Assembly (NCBI GenBank): GCA_963735495.1
Contig: CAVTLG010000006.1
Location: 124,001-188,000 of the forward strand
Direction: 5' to 3'
Source: CAVTLG01 sp963735495
GTDB taxonomy: Bacteria > Chloroflexota > Ktedonobacteria > Ktedonobacterales > Ktedonobacteraceae
DNA length: 64,000 nucleotides
Shown piece after piece: positions 17,445 through 25,295 of this stretch (position 1 is its first letter; each line of letters starts with the position of its first letter). The translations under genes were made by a program, and so were the position numbers. A model generated the notes under the pieces. The model worked only from the letters and a program-made list of their open reading frames with translations, was not told the DNA's origin and did no database searches.

Positions 17445-19031
17445 CTACAATGTTGACACTATTTCAGCATCCAGGCGTGGGAACAACAAGGTCCCGGGTA
17501 CCACGCGCGTAAGTTCGCGACTCCCCCAACTGCTCTCCCGCTCCCATGCTCCGCTCGTGATAGCGGGCTGCCCCAGTTGGGCCATGATACGGTTGCAGGA
17601 CGTCGGCATATAAGGTGCCAGCAAGATGGCCAGGATACGCGTGGCTTCGGCAGCCGAGTAGAGGATCGTATTGAGTTGGTCCGCTTGTTCTGCTTGTTTT
17701 GCCAACTGCCATGGCGCATTGTGCTCAATATACTGGTTGACCCGTCGCACAAACGTCCAGATGCTATTGAGCGCGTTGCCCATCTCCCAGTGCTCTAACG
17801 CGCTCGCAGCCTGTTGGCGCGTCGCCTCGGCCAGGTTTTGCAAATCCTGCTCCTGCGTACCGGACGCGTCGGCAGCCGGAATCGTTCCTCCGCGATAGCG
17901 TTGGATCATCGACACCACGCGGTTGAGTAGATTGCCCAGATCATTGCCCAATTCGTCGTTGTAGAGTCGTAGCAGCGCCGCGCGCGAGAAATCGCTGTCC
18001 GAGGCAAACGACAGATTGCGTGTCAGGGCATAGCGCACCGCATCCACGCCCACTTTATCCACCAGATCCACGGGATCAATCACGTTGCCTAACGTTTTAG
18101 AAATCTTGCGCCCTTCCAGCGTCAGAAAGCCGTGGACCGCGACTTGCTGCGGTAGCGGCAGGTCGGCAGAGAGCAGCATAGCCGGCCAGTAGAGACAGTG
18201 GAAGCGCGTAATATCTTTGCCGATCACATGCGCGTTGGCGGGCCAGTAGTGCGCGAACTTGCGTGTATCCTCAGGAAAACCGGCAGCGGTCAGATAGTTC
18301 GTCAGCGCGTCAAACCAGACATACAGGCTGTGCTGCGCATCGTCCGGCACTGGAATGCCCCAGGGTTCCGCGCCAGGCCGCACCAGGCGCGATATCGAGA
18401 AATCCCGCAAGCCCTGCTTGATCAGTCCCAGCACTTCGGCCTTGCGCGCCAGCGGCACAATGAAATCAGGGTGCGTATCGATATGCGCGAGCAAACGCTC
18501 TGCATAGTTGGAGAGCGCGAAGAAGTAGTTCTCTTCACGTAGCCACTCAGGCATAATCGAGGGATGGATGGGACAGCGACCCGCTACCAACTCTTCTGTC
18601 GTGTAGTAGTTATTGCAATTGGGACAGTACCAGCCCGCGTACGTGCCCTTGTAGATATCACCTCGCGCGAGCGCGCGCCGGAACATCTCTTGCGCGGCGT
18701 GCTGGTGGCGTTCCTGCGTTGTACGTATCCAGTCGTCATAGGAGATATCCAGCTTCGACCAGGCTCTTTGAAAGCCCGCACTGATTTGATCGATCCAGCT
18801 ATGTGCATCTACCGCCTGGGCTTGAGCTGCGCTCAACACGTGCAGGCTATTCTCATCCAGGCCCATGCTAAAGTACGTATCATGGCCGCGCAAGCGGTGA
18901 TAGCGTGCGACCACATCAGCCGCGACCTTCTCCAACGCGTGGCCGATATGCGGCAGTCCATTGGGATAATCAATGGCTGTCGTAACATAATAGCGCTGAG
19001 GTTGCACAGACTCATCAGGGTTAGCGCTCAT
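17445..19031 (-). CDS. metG: methionyl-tRNA synthetase
   Basis: A 528-residue class I aminoacyl-tRNA synthetase that charges tRNA(Met). The HIGH signature is GLPHIGHA near residue 28, and the KMSKS loop reads GRKISKTLGN near 305. The connective region has a Cys-rich knuckle (CPNCNNYY, then RCPIHPS), as in zinc-containing MetRS. The C-terminal anticodon-binding helices are present (EHWEMGNALNSIWTFVRRVNQYIEHNAPW). It lacks the EMAP/Trbp-like dimerisation domain. The start at 19031 follows GGAGG by 6 bases; a longer frame to 19103 reads through a terminator hairpin and is rejected. That hairpin lies in the leader and suggests transcription attenuation. Confidence 0.96.
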   Translation of the reverse strand: MSANPDESVQPQRYYVTTAIDYPNGLPHIGHALEKVAADVVARYHRLRGHDTYFSMGLDENSLHVLSAAQAQAVDAHSWIDQISAGFQRAWSKLDISYDDWIRTTQERHQHAAQEMFRRALARGDIYKGTYAGWYCPNCNNYYTTEELVAGRCPIHPSIMPEWLREENYFFALSNYAERLLAHIDTHPDFIVPLARKAEVLGLIKQGLRDFSISRLVRPGAEPWGIPVPDDAQHSLYVWFDALTNYLTAAGFPEDTRKFAHYWPANAHVIGKDITRFHCLYWPAMLLSADLPLPQQVAVHGFLTLEGRKISKTLGNVIDPVDLVDKVGVDAVRYALTRNLSFASDSDFSRAALLRLYNDELGNDLGNLLNRVVSMIQRYRGGTIPAADASGTQEQDLQNLAEATRQQAASALEHWEMGNALNSIWTFVRRVNQYIEHNAPWQLAKQAEQADQLNTILYSAAEATRILAILLAPYMPTSCNRIMAQLGQPAITSGAWERESSWGSRELTRVVPGTLLFPRLDAEIVSTL

Positions 19032-19060
19032 TGCATGCCTCCATTTTCCAAAGATGACGC

Positions 19061-19097
19061 AAAAAAGAGGGACGCAGGTGTGTCGCCTGCGTCCCTC
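19061..19097 (-). terminator. intrinsic terminator inside the metG leader
   Basis: On the minus strand GAGGGACGCAGG pairs perfectly with CCTGCGTCCCTC (12 bp, 7-base loop), followed by six Ts. It ends 30 bases before the metG start codon, so it must be conditionally avoided for metG to be expressed from the upstream promoter. Confidence 0.9.
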
Positions 19098-19290
19098 GAA
19101 CATCTTAGCGGTTCAATGCTTGCACCTTTTCAGGTCGCATATGTGCGTGGAGAGAACAGCGACACCGTACTCACTGCCATCGTCATCGGAGACATGCAGT
19201 GAGCGTAAGCAAGCATCATAAACAGAGAACAAGAGTGCTTACGTTCCAAGGTGATCACAGTCCTTTCCTTTATATTCTCAATAATTCTCG
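19098..19290 (-). promoter_or_regulatory. candidate attenuator leader of metG (T-box-like position)
   Basis: About 190 nt lie between the predicted start site and the leader terminator, the size expected of a T-box RNA. The canonical TGGNACCGCG core was not found; the closest match is GAACCGCT about 15 nt before the terminator. The aptamer class is therefore unassigned. Confidence 0.5.
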
Positions 19291-19296
19291 TCTTTA

Positions 19297-19326
19297 AGTG
19301 TAGCCTCTATACTTGTGATATGTCAA
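19297..19326 (-). promoter_or_regulatory. promoter of metG
   Basis: Minus-strand TTGACA (19326-19321), an 18-bp spacer and TACACT (19302-19297). Confidence 0.55.
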
Positions 19327-19398
19327 GGAGTCGTTCTTCTTGGATCTCCATCCTTTCGAGGGAAAGATCGGGAACCCGGGTAGGGGCGTGTCCTTGCG

Positions 19399-20955
19399 CT
19401 GTCTTTTACCCACAACGTTCAAGTACAAAGAATGGTAGAATGAGAGGAGGGAAAGAAGAGAAAGAAAGAGGAAAGGCGAGAAAAGATGGAATGGAGTGGA
19501 AGGGAAAGTGCAACGGAATGGGCAGTGATGACGTATGGATCGGTGCGGCTGGAAGATGAACGGCGAACGCAACGAGCCGTGAAGATGGCAAGTGCACTGG
19601 CACGAGATCCGATGGGTTCATTGCCCAAACAATTGGGAGGGCAAGCAGCGACGAAAGCAGGGTACCGCTTCTTGGAGAGTGCGAAGACGAGCTATGAACA
19701 ACTGATGGAGCCACATGAGCAGCAGACGAAAGAGCGGATGCAGCAACGCAAGCGGGTCTTGCTGATCCAAGATATGACGGAAGTGGATTATGCGCACCAT
19801 CCCAAAACGAGTGGATTGGGCCCCATCGGCAATGGGAGCCATCAGGGCTACCTGCTGCAAACGGTGCTGGCGGTGGACCCGAGCAATAGGCAAGTGCTGG
19901 GCATAGCCACCCAGGAAGCGTTTTTGCGACAGCCCGCTCCAGCCGGAGAAACGAGTCACCAGCGAGGCAAGCGCAAACAGAAAGAAGCGGAGGTCTGGCA
20001 ACGACAAGCACAGCAGATCGGGGAGGCACCAACAGGATGTGAATATATTCATGTGGGGGACCGAGGCAGTGATATCTTTGCGTTTTTGCGAGCGTGTCTC
20101 AAGCAGAACGGTGGCTTTGAGGTGCGCGTGCAGCATGATCGGAGAGTGGATCTGCGGGTGGATCAAGCCGAGACCCCGCTTTCCCCCGGAGCGCTTCGTC
20201 ATGGAAAGAAGCGACCAGCCGGACAAGAGCCCACCCAGCATCTCTTCGAGGAGGTGAGAAGTTGGCCATCGATGGGGCAAGACACGATCCAGTTGGATGG
20301 CAATCACAAGCGCAAGCAACGAGCAGCCCACCTGAGCATCAGTTGGGGAACGCTCCGGCTCTGGCCTCCCGATGGGCCAGCAGGCAAAGGAGAGGTGCCA
20401 CTGGTGGTCACCGTGGTCAGAACCTGGGAAGCCAACCCACCAGAAGGGCAAGAGGCGCTCGAATGGCTGCTGGTAACCTCGGTGGCAGTCCAGAACGAAG
20501 AGGACGCCTGGGAGCGGGTCGAATGGTATCGCATGCGCTGGATCGTGGAGGATTATCACCAATGTCTCAAAACGGGCTGTCAGATTGAGGCACGTCAGGT
20601 GCAAACCTATGAGGGATTGCGCACCTTGTTGGGGTTTCTGGCTCCCTTAGCCGTGCGCCTCTTACAATTACGAGACGTGGCCCGCCAGGAGCCCGAGCGG
20701 CCTGCCCAGGAAGTCCTGCCAGCGGATGTGGTCAAAGTCGTGGCGCATCTGGCCCACGTTTCTGCTCAACGGTTGACCACGCAACGATGCTGGCACCGCA
20801 TCGCTCAGGCGGGTGGGTATTTGGGACGCAAGGGAGATGGAGAGCCAGGTTGGAAAACCCTTTGGAAAGGATGGTTATACATCCAAACTCTCATCGAAGG
20901 GGTTCACCTAGCCTCTCAACTCTCACTCGAATAGAAAATTGTGGGTAAAAGACAG
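19399..20955 (+). mobile_element. intact IS4-family (Tn5-like) insertion sequence
   Basis: A 1557-bp element with perfect 17-bp terminal inverted repeats: CTGTCTTTTACCCACAA at 19399-19415 and its complement at 20939-20955. An 8-bp direct target duplication TCCTTGCG flanks it at 19391-19398 and 20956-20963. The insertion splits one of the GC-rich palindromic repeats (19378-19398 plus 20964-21024). Perfect ends, duplication and an open transposase suggest recent movement. Confidence 0.95.
19486..20934 (+). CDS. IS4-family transposase (Tn5-like)
   Basis: A 482-residue DDE transposase. The N-terminal segment (RLEDERRTQRAVKMASALA, then YRFLES) resembles the Tn5 DNA-binding domain. The acidic triad is readable: Asp in LLIQDMTEVDY, Asp in IHVGDRGSDIFAF, and Glu in the Y-x2-R-W-x2-E-like helix RMRWIVEDYHQCLKTG. 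The C-terminal part is helical, like the Tn5 dimerisation region. The frame is uninterrupted and fills the element between its inverted repeats. An internal ATG at 19528 is possible, but the family keeps about 20 residues before the LEDERRT motif, so 19486 is preferred. Confidence 0.93.
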   Translation: MEWSGRESATEWAVMTYGSVRLEDERRTQRAVKMASALARDPMGSLPKQLGGQAATKAGYRFLESAKTSYEQLMEPHEQQTKERMQQRKRVLLIQDMTEVDYAHHPKTSGLGPIGNGSHQGYLLQTVLAVDPSNRQVLGIATQEAFLRQPAPAGETSHQRGKRKQKEAEVWQRQAQQIGEAPTGCEYIHVGDRGSDIFAFLRACLKQNGGFEVRVQHDRRVDLRVDQAETPLSPGALRHGKKRPAGQEPTQHLFEEVRSWPSMGQDTIQLDGNHKRKQRAAHLSISWGTLRLWPPDGPAGKGEVPLVVTVVRTWEANPPEGQEALEWLLVTSVAVQNEEDAWERVEWYRMRWIVEDYHQCLKTGCQIEARQVQTYEGLRTLLGFLAPLAVRLLQLRDVARQEPERPAQEVLPADVVKVVAHLAHVSAQRLTTQRCWHRIAQAGGYLGRKGDGEPGWKTLWKGWLYIQTLIEGVHLASQLSLE

Positions 20956-21122
20956 TCCTTGCGACCGCCCCGGAGCCATAATGCGATCGATGTCCGGGGC
21001 GCACGCAAGGTGACGCCCCTACCCGTTTATCGACGGAACTCCGCAGTTCTTACGTTCGCGTCGATGGTGATGCCCCTATCCCATTTCCCCCTCACGGACA
21101 GAGAACCAAGGCCATTCGGCGC
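20956..21122. repeat. palindromic repeat split by the IS4 element (right part)
   Basis: Continues the repeat begun at 19378. With the IS and one copy of its duplication removed, an 82-bp imperfect palindrome is restored, with outer arms GGGTAGGGGCGT and ACGCCCCTACCC and inner arms GCCCCGGA and TCCGGGGC. A partial further copy follows at about 21060-21085. Confidence 0.75.
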
Positions 21123-21151
21123 TTGACTTTTTACCTCTGCTCATGTATCTT
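21123..21151 (+). promoter_or_regulatory. promoter of hflX
   Basis: TTGACT at 21123-21128, a 17-bp spacer and TATCTT at 21146-21151 lie upstream of a long leader. Confidence 0.5.
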
Positions 21152-21191
21152 AATAACTATATCAAATAGCTTTAGTTTAGTAGGAGAAACG

Positions 21192-21215
21192 ATGAGTGAG
21201 ATAGTCTTCAATTAA
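21192..21215 (+). CDS. seven-codon leader ORF upstream of hflX
   Basis: The peptide M-S-E-I-V-F-N has AGGAG five bases before its ATG, and its stop lies about 320 nt before hflX. The region 21216-21534 otherwise has no gene but contains GC-rich segments that can fold (gctcgggcagcgacgagc, near 21396). This is the arrangement of ribosome-mediated attenuation; it is not proven. Confidence 0.4.
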   Translation: MSEIVFN

Positions 21216-21534
21216 CCATGGATCAACGCTCTAACGTATGCTGTATCACAACCAACTGCATCACCACAGACATCTCTGTTGGCGTGCAGGAGTCGATGCG
21301 TATGCGGCGGCACCAGGTGAAGAAGGCGCTCATTGTTGTCCATCCCGCGACAAGCATTGGTCATAGCCCACACAACATGTAGCCCCGTACCACATTGCTC
21401 GGGCAGCGACGAGCCTGTTCGCTCCTCCTGAGCCATCCCGGTGGATAGCCCTTCACTCCTGACCGCTAGCAAGCATACAAGATATGACAGATATCTCGCT
21501 GTAAGCAAGCAGCACATACAATAAGGAGTTTGCC

Positions 21535-22911
21535 TTGACGGAACACACACACCCTCAAACAAAGGGGCAGAACAATACGCACATGAATGATGAGCAGAAG
21601 CCGATGCAAGGCTTGCTCGCTGAGGCACCGTTGCGCGCTATCCTGGTCGGCGTAGACATGCCCGAGACCACCTGGCCTATCGACGAGTCACTCGACGAAC
21701 TGGCGCAACTGGCGGCGACCGCTGGCGTCACCAGTGTTGATCGCGTCGTGCAGCGCCTGGCGTCCCCGCACCCGGCGACCCTGCTGGGATCAGGAAAAGT
21801 CCAGGAACTGCTGGAACGGGTACGCGCTCACGATTGTGACGCCGTCATTTTCGATCTCGAACTAAAGCCGGGACAGCATCGTAACCTGGAGAAGGAGCTA
21901 GAAGTGCAGGTGCTGGACCGTACCGCGCTGATCCTGATCATCTTTGGTCAACGCGCGCGCACGCACGAGGGACGTTTACAGGTTGAACTGGCCCAGGTCG
22001 AATACGATCTGCCGCGTCTGACACGACAATGGGGACACCTCTCACGGCAGCGTGGTGGGACGCAGCAGCGCGGTGAAGGTGAGAAACAGATCGAGGTTGA
22101 CCGTCGCCTGCTACGCCGCCAGAAGAATCAGTTGGAGGAAGAACTGGAGCAGGTACGTGGTCAGCGCCAGCTCCACCGCGAGTATCGCAAATACGCGGGC
22201 GCACCCGTGGTAGCGCTGGTTGGCTATACCAATGCTGGCAAATCGACCTTGCTGAACCAGTTGGCAGGCTCACAGACGTTGGCCGAGGATAAGCTCTTTG
22301 CTACGCTTGATCCCACCACACGCCGCATACGCCTACCCCGGGGACAGGAGCTCCTGCTGACCGATACTGTCGGGTTTGTGCAGCGCCTGCCAACGACGCT
22401 GGTAGCGGCTTTTCGTGCCACTCTGGAAGAAGTCGCTGAAGCGGATCTGCTCGTGCACGTCGTTGACGCGTCTCATCCGCAGGTGCTCCAGCAGATCGAG
22501 GCGGTCGAGCAAGTGCTGGAGGAGATCGGTGCCGGAGGGCTGCCGATGGTCGTCGCGCTCAACAAAATCGACCGTCTGCCACCAGATATGCCGCTGCACC
22601 TGAAGGGACTGGCGGCAACGCTACCCTCGGTGCAAGTGTCAGCCATGCAGGGTACAGGCATCGAAGCCTTGTTGCGCTGTCTCAGCGACACACTGGTCCA
22701 GCAATTTGTCGCGCTCAACGTGCTCATCCCGTACGAGCGTGGCGACCTGGTGGCGCAATTTCACCAGTTCGGCAGCATCGACCTGGAGGAGTACGAAGAA
22801 CGGGGCACACACCTGCGCGGCCATATGCCAACCAACCATAGCGGACCATTCCAGTCTTTCCAGCAAGCAGCAACGAAGACCGAGAGCAAAAAGACGCCAT
22901 CCCCACTGTAA
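21535..22911 (+). CDS. hflX: ribosome-associated GTPase HflX
   Basis: A 458-residue GTPase of the HflX family, which binds the 50S ribosomal subunit and can split stalled ribosomes. The N-terminal domain contains the nucleotide-independent glycine-rich segment (LASPHPATLLGSGKVQELLE), followed by the family motif ARTHEGRLQVELAQVEYDLPR and a charged coiled linker. The G domain has G1 GYTNAGKST near 222, G3 DTVGF near 280 and G4 NKID near 345. The start is a TTG with AAGGAG 6 bases upstream; an ATG 16 codons later is a poorer choice. A long leader with a mini-ORF precedes it, and a strong hairpin follows. Confidence 0.95.
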   Translation: MTEHTHPQTKGQNNTHMNDEQKPMQGLLAEAPLRAILVGVDMPETTWPIDESLDELAQLAATAGVTSVDRVVQRLASPHPATLLGSGKVQELLERVRAHDCDAVIFDLELKPGQHRNLEKELEVQVLDRTALILIIFGQRARTHEGRLQVELAQVEYDLPRLTRQWGHLSRQRGGTQQRGEGEKQIEVDRRLLRRQKNQLEEELEQVRGQRQLHREYRKYAGAPVVALVGYTNAGKSTLLNQLAGSQTLAEDKLFATLDPTTRRIRLPRGQELLLTDTVGFVQRLPTTLVAAFRATLEEVAEADLLVHVVDASHPQVLQQIEAVEQVLEEIGAGGLPMVVALNKIDRLPPDMPLHLKGLAATLPSVQVSAMQGTGIEALLRCLSDTLVQQFVALNVLIPYERGDLVAQFHQFGSIDLEEYEERGTHLRGHMPTNHSGPFQSFQQAATKTESKKTPSPL

Positions 22912-22928
22912 TAGAGGTTGGTTGTTAG

Positions 22929-22967
22929 GAAGCTGTCCCTCCAGTTGACTTGAGGAGGGACAGCTTC
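22929..22967 (+). terminator. hairpin terminator of hflX
   Basis: GAAGCTGTCCCTCC pairs perfectly with GGAGGGACAGCTTC around an 11-base loop, followed by ttgttgt. Confidence 0.85.
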
Positions 22968-23227
22968 TTGTTGTAGAATGGTAACTAGCTACACTTACGC
23001 TTCGTGGTTACTTACGATACTGCGCGCTCTTTCTCGCACAGGTGAAAAGAGCTTTTTCTGGCGGAATGCTCCTTGCCACTGTCTATGATTCAAATGGAGA
23101 AGCACCTCTGGGAAATAAGTAGAGCCTTCCCATGGACGAGGGTGTCCCTCCTCTTATTTTTTGAACCAAGGTTTTTATTTAGCATGGTGCGCCTGCCACG
23201 ATTGGTATTTGAAACGGAGCACGAACA
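22968..23227. other. intergenic region, no gene recognised
   Basis: The promoter of the next gene is presumably here; a run ctcctcttattttttgaacc (near 23150) looks terminator-like but has no clear stem. Confidence 0.35.
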
Positions 23228-23674
23228 ATGAAAAATAATCCAAACGATAGGAAGCTTGGCAGGCAATTTGAAAGGATTCCCGAAGTACCTAAAGAGCCGC
23301 CGCATGAAAAGGCTCCAGAAGTACCTAGTGAGACGCAACAGCGTGATGAGACTAAGCCTGAGACGCCGAAATACTACGACGGTATCATTGAAAACATTGA
23401 GCATTTTACAAATGATCGCAGTCGAACTTCCTTATCAGGAGGGGAAACCAAGGAAACTGTAGAATATATGAAATCTATGTTGCAAGGTAGGGAGGGAAAG
23501 CGGGAAACGGAGGATAGTAACAAGAGAGTAACGAAGAAAGGTAGTAGGAAGGGAAAAAGGGCGAGAAGGGCGAACATACCAGCGCCCCGACCAGAAGATG
23601 GACTTCAACGACCCATACGCCCTCCAGAAGGCAGTGATCGACCGCTACCACCAGAAAACAATTTAGGCTTCTAA
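23228..23674 (+). CDS. charged Pro/Lys-rich protein of unknown function
   Basis: A 148-residue, highly hydrophilic protein that I do not recognise. ACGGAG lies 8 bases upstream of the ATG. The N-terminal third is rich in Pro, Glu and Lys (EVPKEPPHEKAPEVPSETQ) and the C-terminal third is strongly basic then proline-rich (KKGSRKGKRARRA). The middle has one plausibly folded segment (YYDGIIENIEHFT). It is likely intrinsically disordered. No membrane segment or signal peptide is present. A weak hairpin (agagagc...ttctctct) follows at 23684-23709. It might be a nucleic-acid-binding or scaffolding protein, but the sequence gives no proof. Confidence 0.55.
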   Translation: MKNNPNDRKLGRQFERIPEVPKEPPHEKAPEVPSETQQRDETKPETPKYYDGIIENIEHFTNDRSRTSLSGGETKETVEYMKSMLQGREGKRETEDSNKRVTKKGSRKGKRARRANIPAPRPEDGLQRPIRPPEGSDRPLPPENNLGF

Positions 23675-23798
23675 AACTCTCAGGAGAGAGCTGAAACGCG
23701 TTCTCTCTGTATCACTATTCAGTCTTATAATCAGTGATATACCATGATTTGCTAGAGATTTGCAACGACAACATTTTTTTAGTGATAGGTGGTTTGCC

Positions 23799-24425
23799 TT
23801 GGCAGCTAACCCGCAGAAGAGACGCTATAGCTTTGTACAATACCTCACGCTGTTACAGAACAATGATCAACGGCTAGAGTATGATCATGGCGTAATCTAC
23901 GCGATGGCAGGTAGCAGCGCTAATCATGCGGCGATCTCTGCCAATATGTGGCGTGCTCTGGACGATGCACTGGGAGAAAATGTCCCATGCCGAGCTTACA
24001 TGGTTGATCGTGTCGTACGACTTACCCCTGATGTGATCGTGATGCCGGATGTTGTTGTGACCTGCGAGGCAGCCGATCAGGGTGAAGCTTTTTTCCTCAA
24101 TTCACCACGACTCGTCGTTGAAGTGCTGTCAAAGAGTACCGAGGCCAGAGACCGCACCTATAAATTGTTGCGCTATCAGGCTAAGCCGAGTATCCAGGAG
24201 ATTGTGCTTATCAGTCAATATGTGCAACATATTGAGGTCATTAGCCGCACTGCTTCCGGTTGGGATTACCAGGAGTATGGGCATGAAGAGCATTTCACTC
24301 TGGCGAGTCTGAACGTAACCATGCGTGTGTCTGAGATCTATCGACGGCTCTCCATCCCCATCGAAAAACGCATGTCTCTTTCCCTTGAGATTACCGAGCC
24401 AGCAGACGAACAAGAGGATGCTTGA
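23799..24425 (+). CDS. Uma2-family (DUF820) nuclease-like protein
   Basis: A 208-residue protein of the Uma2/DUF820 family, a PD-(D/E)XK nuclease fold that is abundant in Chloroflexota and cyanobacteria and mostly without known function. Visible hallmarks: RLEYDHGVIYAMAGSSANH near the N-terminus, the metal-binding MPDVVVTC, and LVVEVLSKSTEARDRTYKLL containing the E-x-K-like catalytic segment. The start is set at TTG 23799, with AGGTGG 6 bases before it; a longer frame from 23760 lacks a ribosome site. It is a single gene between two others of unrelated function, as is usual for the family. Confidence 0.88.
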   Translation: MAANPQKRRYSFVQYLTLLQNNDQRLEYDHGVIYAMAGSSANHAAISANMWRALDDALGENVPCRAYMVDRVVRLTPDVIVMPDVVVTCEAADQGEAFFLNSPRLVVEVLSKSTEARDRTYKLLRYQAKPSIQEIVLISQYVQHIEVISRTASGWDYQEYGHEEHFTLASLNVTMRVSEIYRRLSIPIEKRMSLSLEITEPADEQEDA

Positions 24426-24449
24426 ATAGCCGTGCAACCGCTCCCGGTC

Positions 24450-25295
24450 TCAATCAGAAAGAAGGAGACGTCTCTGGCGGTCAATTTCGTAGAGCAGGAT
24501 CGAGGTGGCGCAGGCTACGTTGAGCGAGGAGGCCGACCCCTGTATCGGGATGTTCACGATGCTATCACATAGCTCACGGCAGGCCGCGCTCATGCCCCAG
24601 GTCTCGTTGCCAATAATGAGCAGCGTCGGCTGCGTAAAATCGTGCTGTGAGATCTCCAGCTCCCCATGCTCATCGCTGCCCACAATCTGCAAAGACCCCA
24701 TACGTTGCTTGACCTTTGCCAACCAGGGCGACAGCTCTTTCAGTCCGGGTACTCTCACCGTTGGTAACGCGAAAAACGAGCCTGTACTGGCACTGATGGT
24801 CTCAGGATCATATAGGTCCACACTATGTCCAGTGATGATCAGCCCGGCGGCGTGCAATGCGTCACACGAGCGTATGATGGTCCCCAGGTTGCCGGGGCTA
24901 GCTGGTCGGTCAAAGAGCACAAGCAGCAGTGGCTCGCGCAGAGGTAGACGCACCAGGTCATCCTCAGGCATAGCAACCAGCGCAATCAGCTCAGAAGGTT
25001 CAGTTTTGTTGCTCAATCTGGCATGCAGGTGCCAGGGCAATTCATAATGGATGCTGGCCTGCGAGCGCTCTAAGATATGCTCGGCCCAATCCGACAGACG
25101 CTTCTCCCTGGAATACAGGAACGCACGCACCTGCCAGTGGTGTTCGAGCGCCTGATTGATAGGTCTGACGCCTTCGACAAAGAACTCGTGTTGCCTCTGC
25201 CGCTTCTCGCGTTTGCGGCGTAGGGTCTCAGCATATTGAAAATCGTTGTTTTCAGAGTAGATTTTAACTATCTGCGGTTTTGTGCTCTGTTTCAT
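24450..25295 (-). CDS. SpoU/TrmH-family RNA 2'-O-methyltransferase
   Basis: A 281-residue SPOUT methyltransferase. The N-terminal part (LRRKREKRQRQHEFFVEGVRPI) is the basic RNA-binding segment. The C-terminal knot carries the three SpoU motifs: NLGTIIRS, LLIIGNETWGMS and IPIQGSASSLNVACATSILLYE, which bind S-adenosylmethionine and form the dimer. It probably methylates rRNA or tRNA ribose; the site cannot be predicted. Its ATG overlaps the stop of the upstream oxidoreductase gene by 4 bases (25292-25295), so the two are translationally coupled. Confidence 0.92.
   Translation of the reverse strand: MKQSTKPQIVKIYSENNDFQYAETLRRKREKRQRQHEFFVEGVRPINQALEHHWQVRAFLYSREKRLSDWAEHILERSQASIHYELPWHLHARLSNKTEPSELIALVAMPEDDLVRLPLREPLLLVLFDRPASPGNLGTIIRSCDALHAAGLIITGHSVDLYDPETISASTGSFFALPTVRVPGLKELSPWLAKVKQRMGSLQIVGSDEHGELEISQHDFTQPTLLIIGNETWGMSAACRELCDSIVNIPIQGSASSLNVACATSILLYEIDRQRRLLLSD

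Noticed and set aside
19032..19103. Extended N-terminus for MetRS
   Set aside because: The extra 24 codons run through a perfect terminator hairpin, and GGAGG supports the ATG at 19031.
19406..20604. Minus-strand frames of 208 and 328 codons
   Set aside because: Antisense to the intact IS4 transposase between its inverted repeats.
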